Shown one piece after another: positions 24,801-35,600 of a DNA stretch of 64,000 bases. The notes beneath the pieces are model-generated. The model had not been told where the DNA came from. It searched no databases and worked only from the letters and a program-made list of their open reading frames with translations. Position 1 is the stretch's first letter. Each line of letters starts with the position of its first letter. The DNA is taken from positions 156,854,357 through 156,918,356 of the forward strand of contig CM019824.1 in the NCBI GenBank assembly GCA_009763385.1, given 5' to 3'. The position numbers and the translations under genes were made by a program. The stretch is from Coix lacryma-jobi var. lacryma-jobi (lineage: Eukaryota; Streptophyta; Magnoliopsida; Poales; Poaceae).

Positions 24801-25830
24801 TTTTGTTTCAAGGGTTGGAAGACACGGTAAGCCTACCTACAAGACCTCAAATTGCATAGTGGAGGTCACAAGACTTCAAATTACCTACAAGACTTCACAA
24901 GTTTCAGATTATGCCTGAAAATCATTTTTTTTTGGTGCAACTCAGTTGGTAGAGCCTCCAATTGAGTGGCCACCCACCCTGGCTCGAACCTGGGTGCTCA
25001 CAGGTCTTGGTTACCTCCTTAAATGGTTTGGTATTCCCGTCTCTTAAGGCAAAGACAAAAGGACGGGCTAAGAAAAAGTCGTCTACTGTTTAACACATCA
25101 AATATCTTGTGATGTATAAAAAGGAAGGAAGCTAGCTAGCGATGAATAAACTCCAAACCATTAGTCACGAATGAGGGAATTAGTATCGGCTAAGAAGAAG
25201 CTGTTTGTTTAACGCATCAACTATCTTGTGATGTATAAAAAGGAAACTAGCTAGCAATGAATAAACTCCAAACCATTAATCATGAATGAGGGAATTAGAA
25301 TCGGCTAGGAACAAATTACGTCTTACCATTCCTTAACTTTTTATCATGAACCTGAAGCTATTGATTTCAATTTACTGGCTTTTACTTTTGATATCAGGTT
25401 GTATCACCAGATCAGGCAACAAAAATATACAAGGCCATAAAGGACAAGGGCCTTCCGGTTGCTTTGGTTGAGTATGAAGGGGAACAACATGGTTTCCGCA
25501 AGGTCCAGTGATCACTCTTTAATCCTTAGGCACCACATCTTCTAAGTGTCACGTTTAGTATAAGTAGGAAAATATTTAGTTAACTACCTAATATGAAAAC
25601 TCACTATCTGCTGTTGTTCTCTATCAAGTTAAGCATTTTAATTAGTATAGGATGAACTTGAATTTGCATAATGCAACCGTAGATAGCTCATACCTGACCT
25701 GCATTCCTTTGAACAGGCTGAGAACATCAAATTTACCTTGGAGCAGGAGATGGTGTTCTTGGCAAGATTAGTGGGAAAGTTCAAGGTGTCTGATGACATA
25801 ACGCCAATCAAGATTGAAAACTTTGATTAG
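18814..25830 (+). CDS. S9-a: prolyl oligopeptidase / acylaminoacyl-peptidase-like serine hydrolase
   Basis: Eighteen exons: 18814-18992, 19102-19283, 20163-20267, 20359-20430, 20516-20663, 21109-21191, 21353-21408, 22191-22327, 22401-22494, 22622-22687, 22779-23001, 23864-23965, 24149-24234, 24354-24476, 24577-24646, 24735-24826, 25398-25502, 25717-25830. They join in frame to 678 aa. The first two thirds correspond to the propeller-like region of S9 peptidases; the last 230 residues are the alpha/beta-hydrolase domain. The nucleophile is Ser528 in GESAGG, the likely acid is Asp605 in GLEDTVV, and the His is His637 in EGEQHGF. The family cleaves acylated or short peptides; the substrate here is unknown. 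No transit peptide is evident, so it is probably cytosolic. All introns are GT-AG except intron 14, which is GC-AG. The start codon has a good context (ACCATGG). It is the upstream member of a tandem pair with S9-b and shares all 17 intron positions. Confidence 0.93.
21650..21990 (-). mobile_element. LINE 3'-end fragment in S9-a intron 7
   Basis: A degenerate CAA-rich start, then AGCCTTTAGTCCCAAGCAAG and TTGGGGTAGGCTAGAG, is the reverse complement of a common 3' end of L1-type LINEs in grasses (tail of TTG units). It is 5'-truncated with no coding capacity. Confidence 0.55.
23247..23506. mobile_element. Stowaway MITE in S9-a intron 11
   Basis: Inverted ends TACTCCCTCCATATT and AATATGGAGGGAGTA are near perfect, with TA borders. 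It lies wholly in the intron. Confidence 0.85.
23600..23639. repeat. Short perfect inverted repeat
   Basis: AAATTCGGCTCAAT (23600-23613) and its complement (23626-23639) flank a short A/T spacer in intron 11 of S9-a. It would form a strong RNA hairpin; it may be an internal scrap of a MITE. Confidence 0.6.
24934..25080 (+). mobile_element. tRNA-derived SINE-like sequence in S9-a intron 16
   Basis: GCAACTCAGTTGGTAGAGC resembles an RNA polymerase III A box and GGCTCGAACCTGG, 40 bp later, a B box. The spacing suits a tRNA-derived SINE head. The 3' limit is not defined. Confidence 0.5.
25080..25318. repeat. Tandem duplication of about 119 bp in S9-a intron 16
   Basis: Two diverged copies carry AACACATC/AACGCATC, CTTGTGATGTATAAAAAGGA, CTAGCTAGC and GAATGAGGGAATTAG in the same order with a period of about 119 bp. 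They lie directly after the SINE-like sequence. Non-coding. Confidence 0.75.
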
Positions 25831-26279
25831 TGCTTGCAAACTTTCCAAACGGCAGCAATCTTCTGTTTACCTGCTATCAACTGCTGATCAGCTTAGATGC
25901 AACTTGGTGCACCCCTTGGGCAGATTTGCCCTTTGCAGATGTTCTTTCAATTGAACTCTAGGGCTCTAGCTGTCGTTACGAGCAATAATTGAAGCAAAGC
26001 TTGTTATAAAAAAACAAAACAAAAAAATAAGAAGCAAAGCTTTCCTTAGCTTTTTCCTGGTGTTGATCTGTTTTCAGGTTCCACGATCTGTTGATTGGCC
26101 ATGATTAGTTTTTCAAACGTGAGTTAGATATGCCTAGCCCATCAAACGCCCCTTTCTTTTCAAATGTGTACTCATTCCATCCTATTTTCTATAAGACTTT
26201 CTATATTAAATGCCCCTTTAGAATGCAGAATTCAGTAGAAAAAATATATAAAGTAGAAAAATTCCTGCAATACAAAAGA

Positions 26280-26440
26280 GATCTAAGTGTCGTTTAAGAT
26301 CTGGGTACGAGAACTGAGTGGATGTTTGGATACCCCAAGCTAAACTTAAATCCCTGTCATATTAGATGTTTGGACAATAATTTAGAGTATTAAATATAGA
26401 ATAATTATATAAAACTAATTGCACATATGAATCAACTAAA
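26280..26440. other. Intergenic DNA between S9-a and S9-b
   Basis: The 776-bp spacer is mostly AT-rich. A GGATGTTTGGATACCCC / TTAGATGTTTGGAC pair near 26320-26375 looks like the remnant of a hAT-type MITE. No gene was found. Confidence 0.4.
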
Positions 26441-26579
26441 GAGTTTGATACAAATCCCACGTTAGAATGAGCCTGCAGTTCTGACTGCAAGGCTGCTGCG
26501 CTGCATCTGCATCTGCGGTCTGCCGGTCTGCCGCTACCTGTGCCTGAGAACTGGAGAGGGGGGAAGCCCACAAAAACCA

Positions 26580-26586
26580 TATAAAA
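26580..26586 (+). promoter_or_regulatory. TATA-like box very close to the S9-b upstream ATG
   Basis: TATAAAA lies only 21 bp before the first in-frame ATG (26607). If used, transcription would start at or after that ATG and translation would begin at Met39 (26721). That would remove the amino-terminal extension. Use of the box is inferred. Confidence 0.4.
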
Positions 26587-26606
26587 CAGAACCCCGCAGC
26601 CCGCAA

Positions 26607-29600
26607 ATGGCGACACGCCTCGCCTCCATCTTCTCGACCTTGCGCAGCCCCACCTCCGCCCCGGCCCACCTTCTCCACCGCGCTTTACCCCATCGGCGAG
26701 CGCATACCTCGCAGCCCCGCATGTCCTCTTCAGCAGCCTCCTCCGCGCCGCCCGCCGCGGCGGCGGCCGGCGGCGAGAAGCCTGCGGTGGCGCCGTACGG
26801 GTCCTGGAGGTCGCCCATCACTGCGGACGTCGTCTCCGGCGCGGATAGGCGCCTCGGCGGTATCGCCCTTGCTGGGGATGGACGCCTTCTCTGGATCGAG
26901 GGTCGCCCCGAGGAGAAAGGGTAAAATGAAATCCGCTTTTGAGCTTTAGTGGCCAAGGAATACATTGGACTCGCACGCGACGATGTTTCTGAAAGTTTCG
27001 GTGTTGCTACTGGCTAGTTTTTAGTAACACATTTTGATTAAACCCAACTTGCTTAAGTGGCCCAGCTCAACTTGCATGGGAATAGAACGCATTGTTATTG
27101 ATTTTGATCAATCAAACCCCATGAAACATGAAAGGGTGTTGCATTTGTGCTTTCTGGTCTTGAACAGATGTATGTTCTATCAGATATGGTCTATAATTGT
27201 GTAAGGCTGTTATGTATTATCTAGTTTTTTTTTGGTGTTTTGCTTAGTGAGTTAATCGCAGAATATTTATTAGTCAATTTATTTATGTTTCAGTAATTTG
27301 TATTGTACTAGATTTTAAGGGCATCTAACTACATGGGGTTAGTTATATATCCTGTGGGTGGTAAGTGGATGTAGTTGTTTGTGCATGGATATTATACAAG
27401 TAAGAAGACATTGTGAATGAATAAAAAAGAAGACAACATTGTGAAAGCAAGTATTGTTGGTTATTCTCTGTTCAATTAGCAGCACATGAGTAAAGAATTG
27501 AGGGACAAGAAATAGACCGAGTGATGTGGTTTTATTTGTATGAACAAGCTAAAACAGGACATACCAGAGGACAGCAGAAAAAAAAGACTTGACAGATTTA
27601 CAGTTCCTCAGTGTCGGTGTTTCGTACCCGGGGGTATCACACCAACGAGTAATATGATCGCGTGCTTCTCTTCCTGGATGGTGATGCAAGAGGACACAAG
27701 GATTTATCCTGGTTCGGGCAAAGAAGGCCCTACGTCCAGCGGGGGGAGGGGATGTTCTTGTATTACTTGCACCTAAGTGCTTGTACAGGGGCGAATACAA
27801 GCTCAGTGGGCGTGGACCGGTGCTGTCTGCCAAAGCCTCAAAACTTAGGACCTACCTCGCAGAGGCCCCTGGCGTCCCCTTTTATAGAGCAAGGGGAGGC
27901 CAGGTTTACAGGGACGATCCAGACGTCGGAGCGTACGGTGCCTAATAAAGAGAAGAGTAGGTATGCTGTCTTGTCGAAGGTACTGGAGCAGGCGTGGGGG
28001 TTGCTGTTGTACCGTCCTTGAAGCATGGCCTCCGTCCTGTGCGTCAGACGTGGTGACGTGGCGTCGTAGGGGCCATGCCGCACATCCGGGGCGTACTGGA
28101 CGTGGCAGGGACCTTCCGGGTCTTGGGGTGCCTGTCTTCCAAAAGTAAGAGAGCTGTCAGGGCTCGAGGGGCACAGGGCTGGCCTCAAGGTGGCGTTTAC
28201 GGGGGCTCGAGGGACGCGGAGAAGGCCTCGGAGTGGTGCCGCGGGAGCTCGAGGGGCGCGGAGCCGGTCTCGAGGTGGCGCTCACGGGAGCTCGAGGGGT
28301 GCAGACCCGGCCTCGAAGTGGTGATTTAGACGTGCACAGTGTAGATCATGGCACATCAGTGCAGGGCATGGCGCGATAGTGCTGGTGCCTTTTTGCCCAT
28401 GCTTGTGATGAAAAGAAGGTTTGACTTTACACCGGTTCACTGTGGCACGTGCTGCGTCTCAGAGGACGTGACTGGAGTAGGTGGGTACATTAAACGCGTG
28501 GTACAGGGCTGGTCTGGTCGTCCGTACCGCTCGAGGGGGGCGTGGAGTGGTGGAGCGCTCGCCCGAGGCCTGGTTTGAGGGGCTCGGTCGAGGCGGAGAT
28601 TGGTGCGCTCGCCCGAGGCCTGGCTCGGAGGGCTCGGACGGGACGGAGATTGGGGCGCTCGCCCGAGGCCTGGCTTGGAGGGCTCGGACGAGGCGGAGAT
28701 TGGGGCGCTCGCCCGGGCTTGGCTCGGAGGGCTCGGACGGGACGGAGATTGGGGCGCTCGCCCGAGGCCTGGCTCGGAGGGCTCGGACGAGGCGGAGATT
28801 GGTGCGCTCGCCCGAGGCCTGGCTTGGAGGGCTCGGGCGAGACGGAGATTGAGTGCTCGCCCGGGGCCTGACTCGAGTGTTTGCGTTGATTGGGGGTACC
28901 CCTTTTTTGTACCACCGACAGTAGCCCCCGAGCCCCTGTTTGAGTGCTTGCATTCGAGCAGGGGCTCTTAACCTGGGTTGTGAGGGCCCGGCTGTGTTGG
29001 ATTTCAAGAGTTCTGGCCGTGTTGGGTCTGTGGGTGTCGCGCGAGCGACACCCGCAGGTGTAGCCTCCGAGGCCATGGGGGAGTGATTAAGACTCCTTCG
29101 TGGGCTTTGTGCATTTTAGTTGCGTTTTTTAAGTTCGAGAGTGCCGAGCTCCCGAGTTTTTTGACCCTCTTTCGTCGAGGGGTGCCAGGCTGAGCCGACC
29201 GTCCGGCTCTTCGAGCTGTCCGGTACGCCGGCTGCCCTGGCTTGTCATCCCGCCGAGTCCTTTCGATCGGATGCGGGGTGGGATGCCTCGTACTACCACG
29301 AGCGGGCGTGGCGAGTATCGAGGTTCCCGGTGAGCTGGTAACGGGGGAATCCAAGTGAGAGCTCGTGCCCCGTTCGATAGGGGTCGATTGTGGCCCGGAG
29401 GCGGTCTCATAAAGCTTAGGTGCTCAGTCTGCAGGAATGCCGGGTCCGTTCGATAGGACCCGGTGGCTCGGTGCCTCCCCACGAGGGGATTTCACTGCAT
29501 GTCGTGCTCCCAGCCTTGGATACACATGAGGGGCCTCGAGGGCTCGGCCCTCGAGCGATGCTGCGAGTGGCGCCCCTTAGTGTCCCTGACTCGGGTGCTC

Positions 29601-32600
29601 GAAGCCGGCTGTCGAACCCTCTTTCGTCGAGGGCCAGCCTTCGCTGCTTCGAGACTTAGGGCCGGGGCCCGTTTTTGGGTGCTCGAAGCCGGCTGTCGAA
29701 CCCTTTTTTGAGGGCCAGCCTTCGCTGCTTCGAGGCTTAGGGCCTGAGCCCGTTTTTACCTTCCTGAAGAAGCCTTCGTCGGGAGTGGAGTTCGTGGCAC
29801 TAAGACGACGGTCGGGAAGTCGGAGCGGCGGCCGCGGAGGGCCCCGGTAGTCGAGCGAATGCGGAATCGCTATGTGTGCCTGTCAACCGGCTCGAGACGC
29901 AGTTAGATAGGCTCATTGAAGGTATTAGGTTACCTTCTCGACGTCGTGGGAGACGGCACCGGTTGTTCGATGAGGGCGTGCTGCCTCCTGACGTGGACGG
30001 TGGCATAGATGGCCTTCCTCCTCCTGGTTCGGACGTCGAGGCTGAGCCTGCGGCAGAAGATCTAGGTGGCCCTCCTCCTCCCGGTTCGGACGTCGAGGCT
30101 GAGCCTGCGGCAGAAGATCCAGGGGAGGAGTACCAGACCGCGGCGTAGCTGGGAGATGTGGCGGCGAAGGTCGGGCCCCTGAGTCCGGCTCGAGGGGTGA
30201 CGTCGAAGTCGAGCTCCCGAGTCCGGTTCGAGGGGTGACGTCGAAGTCGAACTCCCACGTCCGGCTCGATGGCTGGTGTCGAAGTCGAGCCCCCACGGCC
30301 AGTTCGAGGGGTGACGTCGAAGGTCGAGCCCCCGCGTCCGGCTCGTGGTGTGGCGTCGAAGGTCGAGCCCCTGAGTCCGGCTTCGAGGTGTGTCGTCGAA
30401 GTCGAGCCCCCGAGTCCGGTTCGAGGGGTGACGTCGAAGTCGAGCCCCCACGGCCAGTTCGAGGGGTGACGTCGAAGGTCGAGCCCCCGCGTCCGGCTCG
30501 TGGTGTGGCGTCGAAGGTCGAGCCCCTGAGTCCGGCTTCGAGGTGTGTCGTCGAAGTCGAGCCCCCGAGTCCGGTTCGAGGGGTGACGTCGAAGTCGAAC
30601 GCGGGTGACGTCGGAGTCGAACCTCCGCGTCCGGCTCGAGGGGCGACGTCGAAGTCGAGCCCCCGCGTCCGGCTCGTGGGGTGGCGTCGAAGGTCGAACG
30701 CGGGTGACGTCGGAGTCGAACCTCCGCGTCCGGCTCGAGGGGCGACGTCGAAGTCGAGTCCCTGCGTCCGGCTCGTGGGGTGGCGTCGAAGGTCGAACGC
30801 GGGTGACGTCGGAGTCGAACCTCCGCGTCCGGCTCGAGGGGCGACGTCGAAGTCGAGTCCCCGCGTCCGGCTCGGGGGTGGCATCGAAGGTCGAGCCCCG
30901 GAGTCCGGCTTCGAGGTGTGTCGTCGAAGTCGAGCCCCCGAGTCCAGTTCGAGGGGTGACGTCGAAGTCGAACGCGGGTGACGTCGGAGTCGAACCTCCG
31001 CGTCCGGCTCGAGGGGCGACGTCGAAGTCGAGCCCCCGAGTCCGGCCCGAGGGGCGGCGTCGAAGGGACGTCGAGCCCCCGAGTTTAGCCCGAGGGGTGA
31101 CGTCAAAGTCGAACCCCCACGTCCGGCTCGAGGGGCGGCGTCGTGCGCGGGTGCCAACTTAGCCAGCTCGTCTGCGGCGGGCGCCCATGCGCACTTCTTC
31201 GTCGTCGTCGCCCTCGTCGTCGCGTTTTGCCTTCTGACCTTCACCTTGGGCCGCGGAGTGGCCAAAGAAGGCCCCCACTGCCTCGTTGCCGGAGGCGAAG
31301 CTGGTGACCTGATCCATCAAGTCTTCGATCGTCCTGGGACGGTAGCGCCCTAACTCGTGGACCAGCTTTTGGCACGTCGTGCCTGCGAGGAACGCTGAGA
31401 TGACCTCCTCATCAGGTATGTGAGGGAGCTCGAGGCGCTGCTTCGAGAACCGCCGAGCGAAGTCGCGGAGGGGTTCGTCCGCTGCCTGCCTGCAACGTCG
31501 CAGATCCCAGGAGTTGCCTGGGCGCGCACAAGTCCCCTTGAAATTCCTGTCGAAGACCCTGACTAGGTCGGCCCAGTTATGGATCTGATCCGGCGGGAGC
31601 CCCTCGAGCCACCGGCGGGCGGTGTCCGAGAGGTAAAGTGGGAGCTGGCGTATGATCATACGGTCGTCGCCCTTCGCTCCGCCCAGTTGGCAGCCTAGGC
31701 GGAAGTCTGAGAGCCAGAGCTTGGGCTCGACCTCCCCATCGTACTTCACGACGTTGGCCGGCGGTCGAAAGCGGTCGGGGAGGGTCGAGCTGCGGATGGC
31801 TCGGCTGAAAACCCTAGGGCCCGGGGGCTCGAGGCTTTGCCGGCTGTCCGCGGCCCGCTCCTGGGCTAGTCTGGCTTGAGGGGCATCCGGCTGGCGGACC
31901 GACGTCTCGTGCTTGCTGCGGGGTGCGTCTGCTGGCTTCTCCGAGGCTGCCCTGCGCTGGCGCAAGGCCGAGCTCTCGGCTATCTGCACAGCGGCCGTTT
32001 TGAGGAGACCCTTTACTTCCCCAAGCATGCGTCTGGCGTCGGGGTTGGAGACGGCGGGCAGATCGCGGAGCAGCATTGCGGCCGCCACCATGTTTTGCCC
32101 GGCTCGTGGGAAGCACACCTCGGGGCGAGCTGACGCCCCGTCCTCGAGGGTCCGTCGGTGGGCCTCTCGAGCCCGACCTCGAGCTCCGGCCCCTCGAGGC
32201 TGGGGTGGTTCCTGTGCGAGTTGCGCCGCCCAGCTGTCGTCGTGTTGAGGCGGTGCACTCGAGGCCGGGGATTTGCTTCTTGCCTGAACGCGCGAACCGC
32301 CCGCCGCAGCCACGTCGTTGGGCGCTCCGAGGTTGAGTGTTGGCCTGACGTCGTCGTCGTCGTCGTCCTCGGAATCGCTCACAACCCCCTCGAGCTGGAA
32401 GCACTCCCTGGTGGGATACCAGACGTCCCGGTCCGCGCGTGTGACGGATGCGAACTTGCTGGGGGAGCGTGCCTGCGCCCTGGAGGTCGCCGGCCGCGTG
32501 CCGGGCAGGTTTCCCTTCGGGGATTCTGCGCTGACCGCGGGGAAGTGGGCGTACGCCGCCGGCACCGCCTGTGCCTGGCGACGATGGTGACCACGGCGCC

Positions 32601-35600
32601 GCTCGCGAAGTGGCGACGCGTGGTGGTGCAGACGACGCGTCATGCCCCCCGCGCGGGGTGGTGTGACACGCCTTCCGCTCGGGCCTTCCGTGGAGAGCGG
32701 GGTCAGCTCGTTGTCGTTGTCGACGGCTAGGGACTCAAGGTTCTCGAACCAGCCGACGGCACCGGCAGAGAACGAAGGAGTAGAAGAAGCCATCCAGGAG
32801 ATAGCGAGAAAATGACTCGGACACGCGCACCCCTACCTGGCGCGCCAACTGTCGGTGTTTCGTACCCGGGGGTATCACACCAACGAGTAATATGATCGCG
32901 TGCTTCTCTTCCTGGATGGTGATGCAAGAGGACACAAGGATTTATCCTGGTTCGGGCAAAGAAGGCCCTACGTCCAGCGGGGGGAGGGGATGTTCTTGTA
33001 TTACTTGCACCTAAGTGCTTGTACAGGGGCGAATACAAGCTCAGTGGGCGTGGACCGGTGCTGTCTGCCAAAGCCTCAAAACTTAGGACCTACCTCGCAG
33101 AGGCCCCTGGCGTCCCCTTTTATAGAGCAAGGGGAGGCCAGGTTTACAGGGACGATCCAGACGTCGGAGCGTACGGTGCCTAATAAAGAGAAGAGTAGGT
33201 ATGCTGTCTTGTCGAAGGTACTGGAGCAGGCGTGGGGGTTGCTGTTGTACCGTCCTTGAAGCATGGCCTCCGTCCTGTGCGTCAGACGTGGTGACGTGGC
33301 GTCGTAGGGGCCATGCCGCGCATCCGGGGCGTACTGGACGTGGCAGGGACCTTCCGGGTCTTGGGGTGCCTGTCTTCCAAAAGTAAGAGAGCTGTCAGGG
33401 CTCGAGGGGCACAGGGCTGGCCTCAAGGTGGCGTTTACGGGGGCTCGAGGGACGCGGAGAAGGCCTCGGAGTGGTGCCGCGGGAGCTCGAGGGGCGCGGA
33501 GCCGGTCTCGAGGTGGCGCTCACGGGAGCTCGAGGGGTGCAGACCCGGCCTCGAAGTGGTGATTTAGACGTGCACAGTGTAGATCATGGCACATCAGTGC
33601 AGGGCATGGCGCGATAGTGTTGGTGCCTTTTTGCCCATGCTTGTGATGAAAAGAAGGTTTGACTTTACACCGGTTCACTGTGGCACGTGCTGCGTCTCAG
33701 AGGACGTGACTGGAGTAGGTGGGTACATTAAACGCGTGGTACAGGGCTGGTCTGGTCGTCCGTACCGCTCGAGGGGGGCGTGGAGTGTGGTGGAGCGCTC
33801 GCCCGAGGCCTGGCTTGAGGGGCTCGGTCGAGGCGGAGATTGGTGCGCTCGCCCGAGGCCTGGCTCGGAGGGCTCGGACGGGACGGAGATTGGGGCGCTC
33901 GCCCGAGGCCTGGCTTGGAGGGCTCGGACGAGGCGGAGATTGGGGCGCTCGCCCGGGCTTGGCTCGGAGGGCTCGGACGGGACGGAGATTGGGGCGCTCG
34001 CCCGAGGCCTGGCTCGGAGGGCTCGGACGAGGCGGAGATTGGTGCGCTCGCCCGAGGCCTGGCTTGGAGGGCTCGGGCGAGACGGAGATTGAGTGCTCGC
34101 CCGGGGCCTGACTCGAGTGTTTGCGTTGATTGGGGGTACCCCTTTTTTGTACCACCGACACTCAGTGAAAATTGCTACAGAATGAAGCCAGTTTGAGAAA
34201 CTTAACATGTACAGATATACTTCTGCTGATTACAGACATAAGTCCAACTAGGTTTGTCCTGAGCCATGCTTTTTAAACTTTGACTAGCCATATCTATAAA
34301 GGTATCTATAAAAAGTTTTAAAAAGGTTTGATTTAGGGCAAACCTAGATGAACTTATATTTGAGATCAGAGGAGTAATTTGAGAACCAGGATTATATTAC
34401 ATTTTATTTCTGCACCCTGCATGTCTGGGCACTTGAATTGCATGCTAATCAGCATGATGCTGCAAGAATGTGAATGTTTATACCTGACATTCATTGAGTG
34501 TTTGTTGTTTCCATTTGTGCACATAGCGATTACATCTGCTTATTAGTGCAGTACATTCAACTCCTCTGTCCCAAAATAGTCGACACTTACGAATCTGGAC
34601 AAATATTTATCCAGATTCATAGCTAAAGTGTCAAATATTTTGGGACAGAGGGAGTACTTCTCAATTTGTTGCTGTAGAAGCTTGGAAGGAGGGGCTAGAG
34701 GTAGAAGATAATGGAACGAGAACCTTCTAACATATCTTTATAGATCCGTCCCTGATCATATTGAACTAAATCTGTATTCAGGCGTATGGTTATTGTAAAG
34801 GAGGAGGATAATCCTGTGGATGTCATACCTCAGGAATTTGCAGCGCGCACCCTGGCTCAAGAATACGGAGGTGGTGCATTTGCAGTTGACAAGAGTGTTG
34901 TTGTGTTCTCAAATTACAAGGATCAACGTCTATACAAGCAAACAATAGGAAGTAAGTACTAAGTAGGCTGCTATGGTCTTATTGTTGAGACTTGGTTAAA
35001 ACTGACATTATATAATTGATGTTCATTAAAAACTTAGAAATTGTAAATATGTGGTGTTTACTTCATTATTTATTTTTAAGAAATGTGGAAAATGTTGCAA
35101 ATTTATATCCCACCACATATTAGTCTGTCCATTTTTAGTACCTGGCACCTTTGACTAAAGGGAATCATGCTTACTATGCTTTTCATGTTCTTTTGGGCAA
35201 ATGTGATATATCATGCTTACTATTTGCATTATTTTAATTGTGCATGCTTGTTTGCCTTGTCAGTTGGTGGTCCACCTGTGCCTCTTACACCTGATTATGG
35301 TGCGCCGAATGTCAGTTATGCTGATGGTGTATTTGATCCTCACTTCAGCCGTTATGTTACTGTGGTGGAAGGTACTTGACCTATGATTTGGTTCTAATAT
35401 ATATAGTTACACAACAAACTTCTAACATGCTCATATATTTTGATAGATCGTCGAAAGGATAGCTTGAATCCCACCACAACAATTGCTGCTATAAACTTGA
35501 GTGGCAGTGATGTTCATGGTAATATTTCCAGAGAATGTTACCACAGCTACCAAATTAGATCTCTGCTTTCTTTTGATGTTTATTCATCTTTCCTTCATGA

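Larger units (their letters stand above)
27612..34160 (-). mobile_element. Young non-autonomous gag-only LTR retrotransposon in S9-b intron 1
   Basis: Complete 6.55-kb element: LTRs 27612-28920 and 32850-34160, TG...CA ends, TSD CTCAG. Element orientation is - (antisense to S9-b). The purine tract flanks the left LTR (reading GGGGGCTAC on -), and the likely primer-binding site abuts the right LTR (GTTGGCGCGCCAGG on -). The internal region is only 3.9 kb and encodes gag plus a repeat-rich frame. No protease, RT, RNase H or integrase motif was found, so it must borrow a partner's pol. The gag type suggests the Gypsy superfamily. Confidence 0.93.

Noticed and set aside
28459..29076. Long Arg/Pro/Ser-rich open frames
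   Set aside because: They come from the 50-bp LTR repeat array and appear on both strands and in several frames at once.
30235..31162. Open frames on the + strand over the 33-bp minisatellite
   Set aside because: Mirror image of the repeat; opposite to the direction of the element, with no start context or domain.
27612..34160. S9-b split into two separate genes by the 7.9-kb intron
   Set aside because: Exon 1 and exon 2 join in frame at the same position and phase as in S9-a, where the intron is only 109 bp, so a single gene is the simpler reading.
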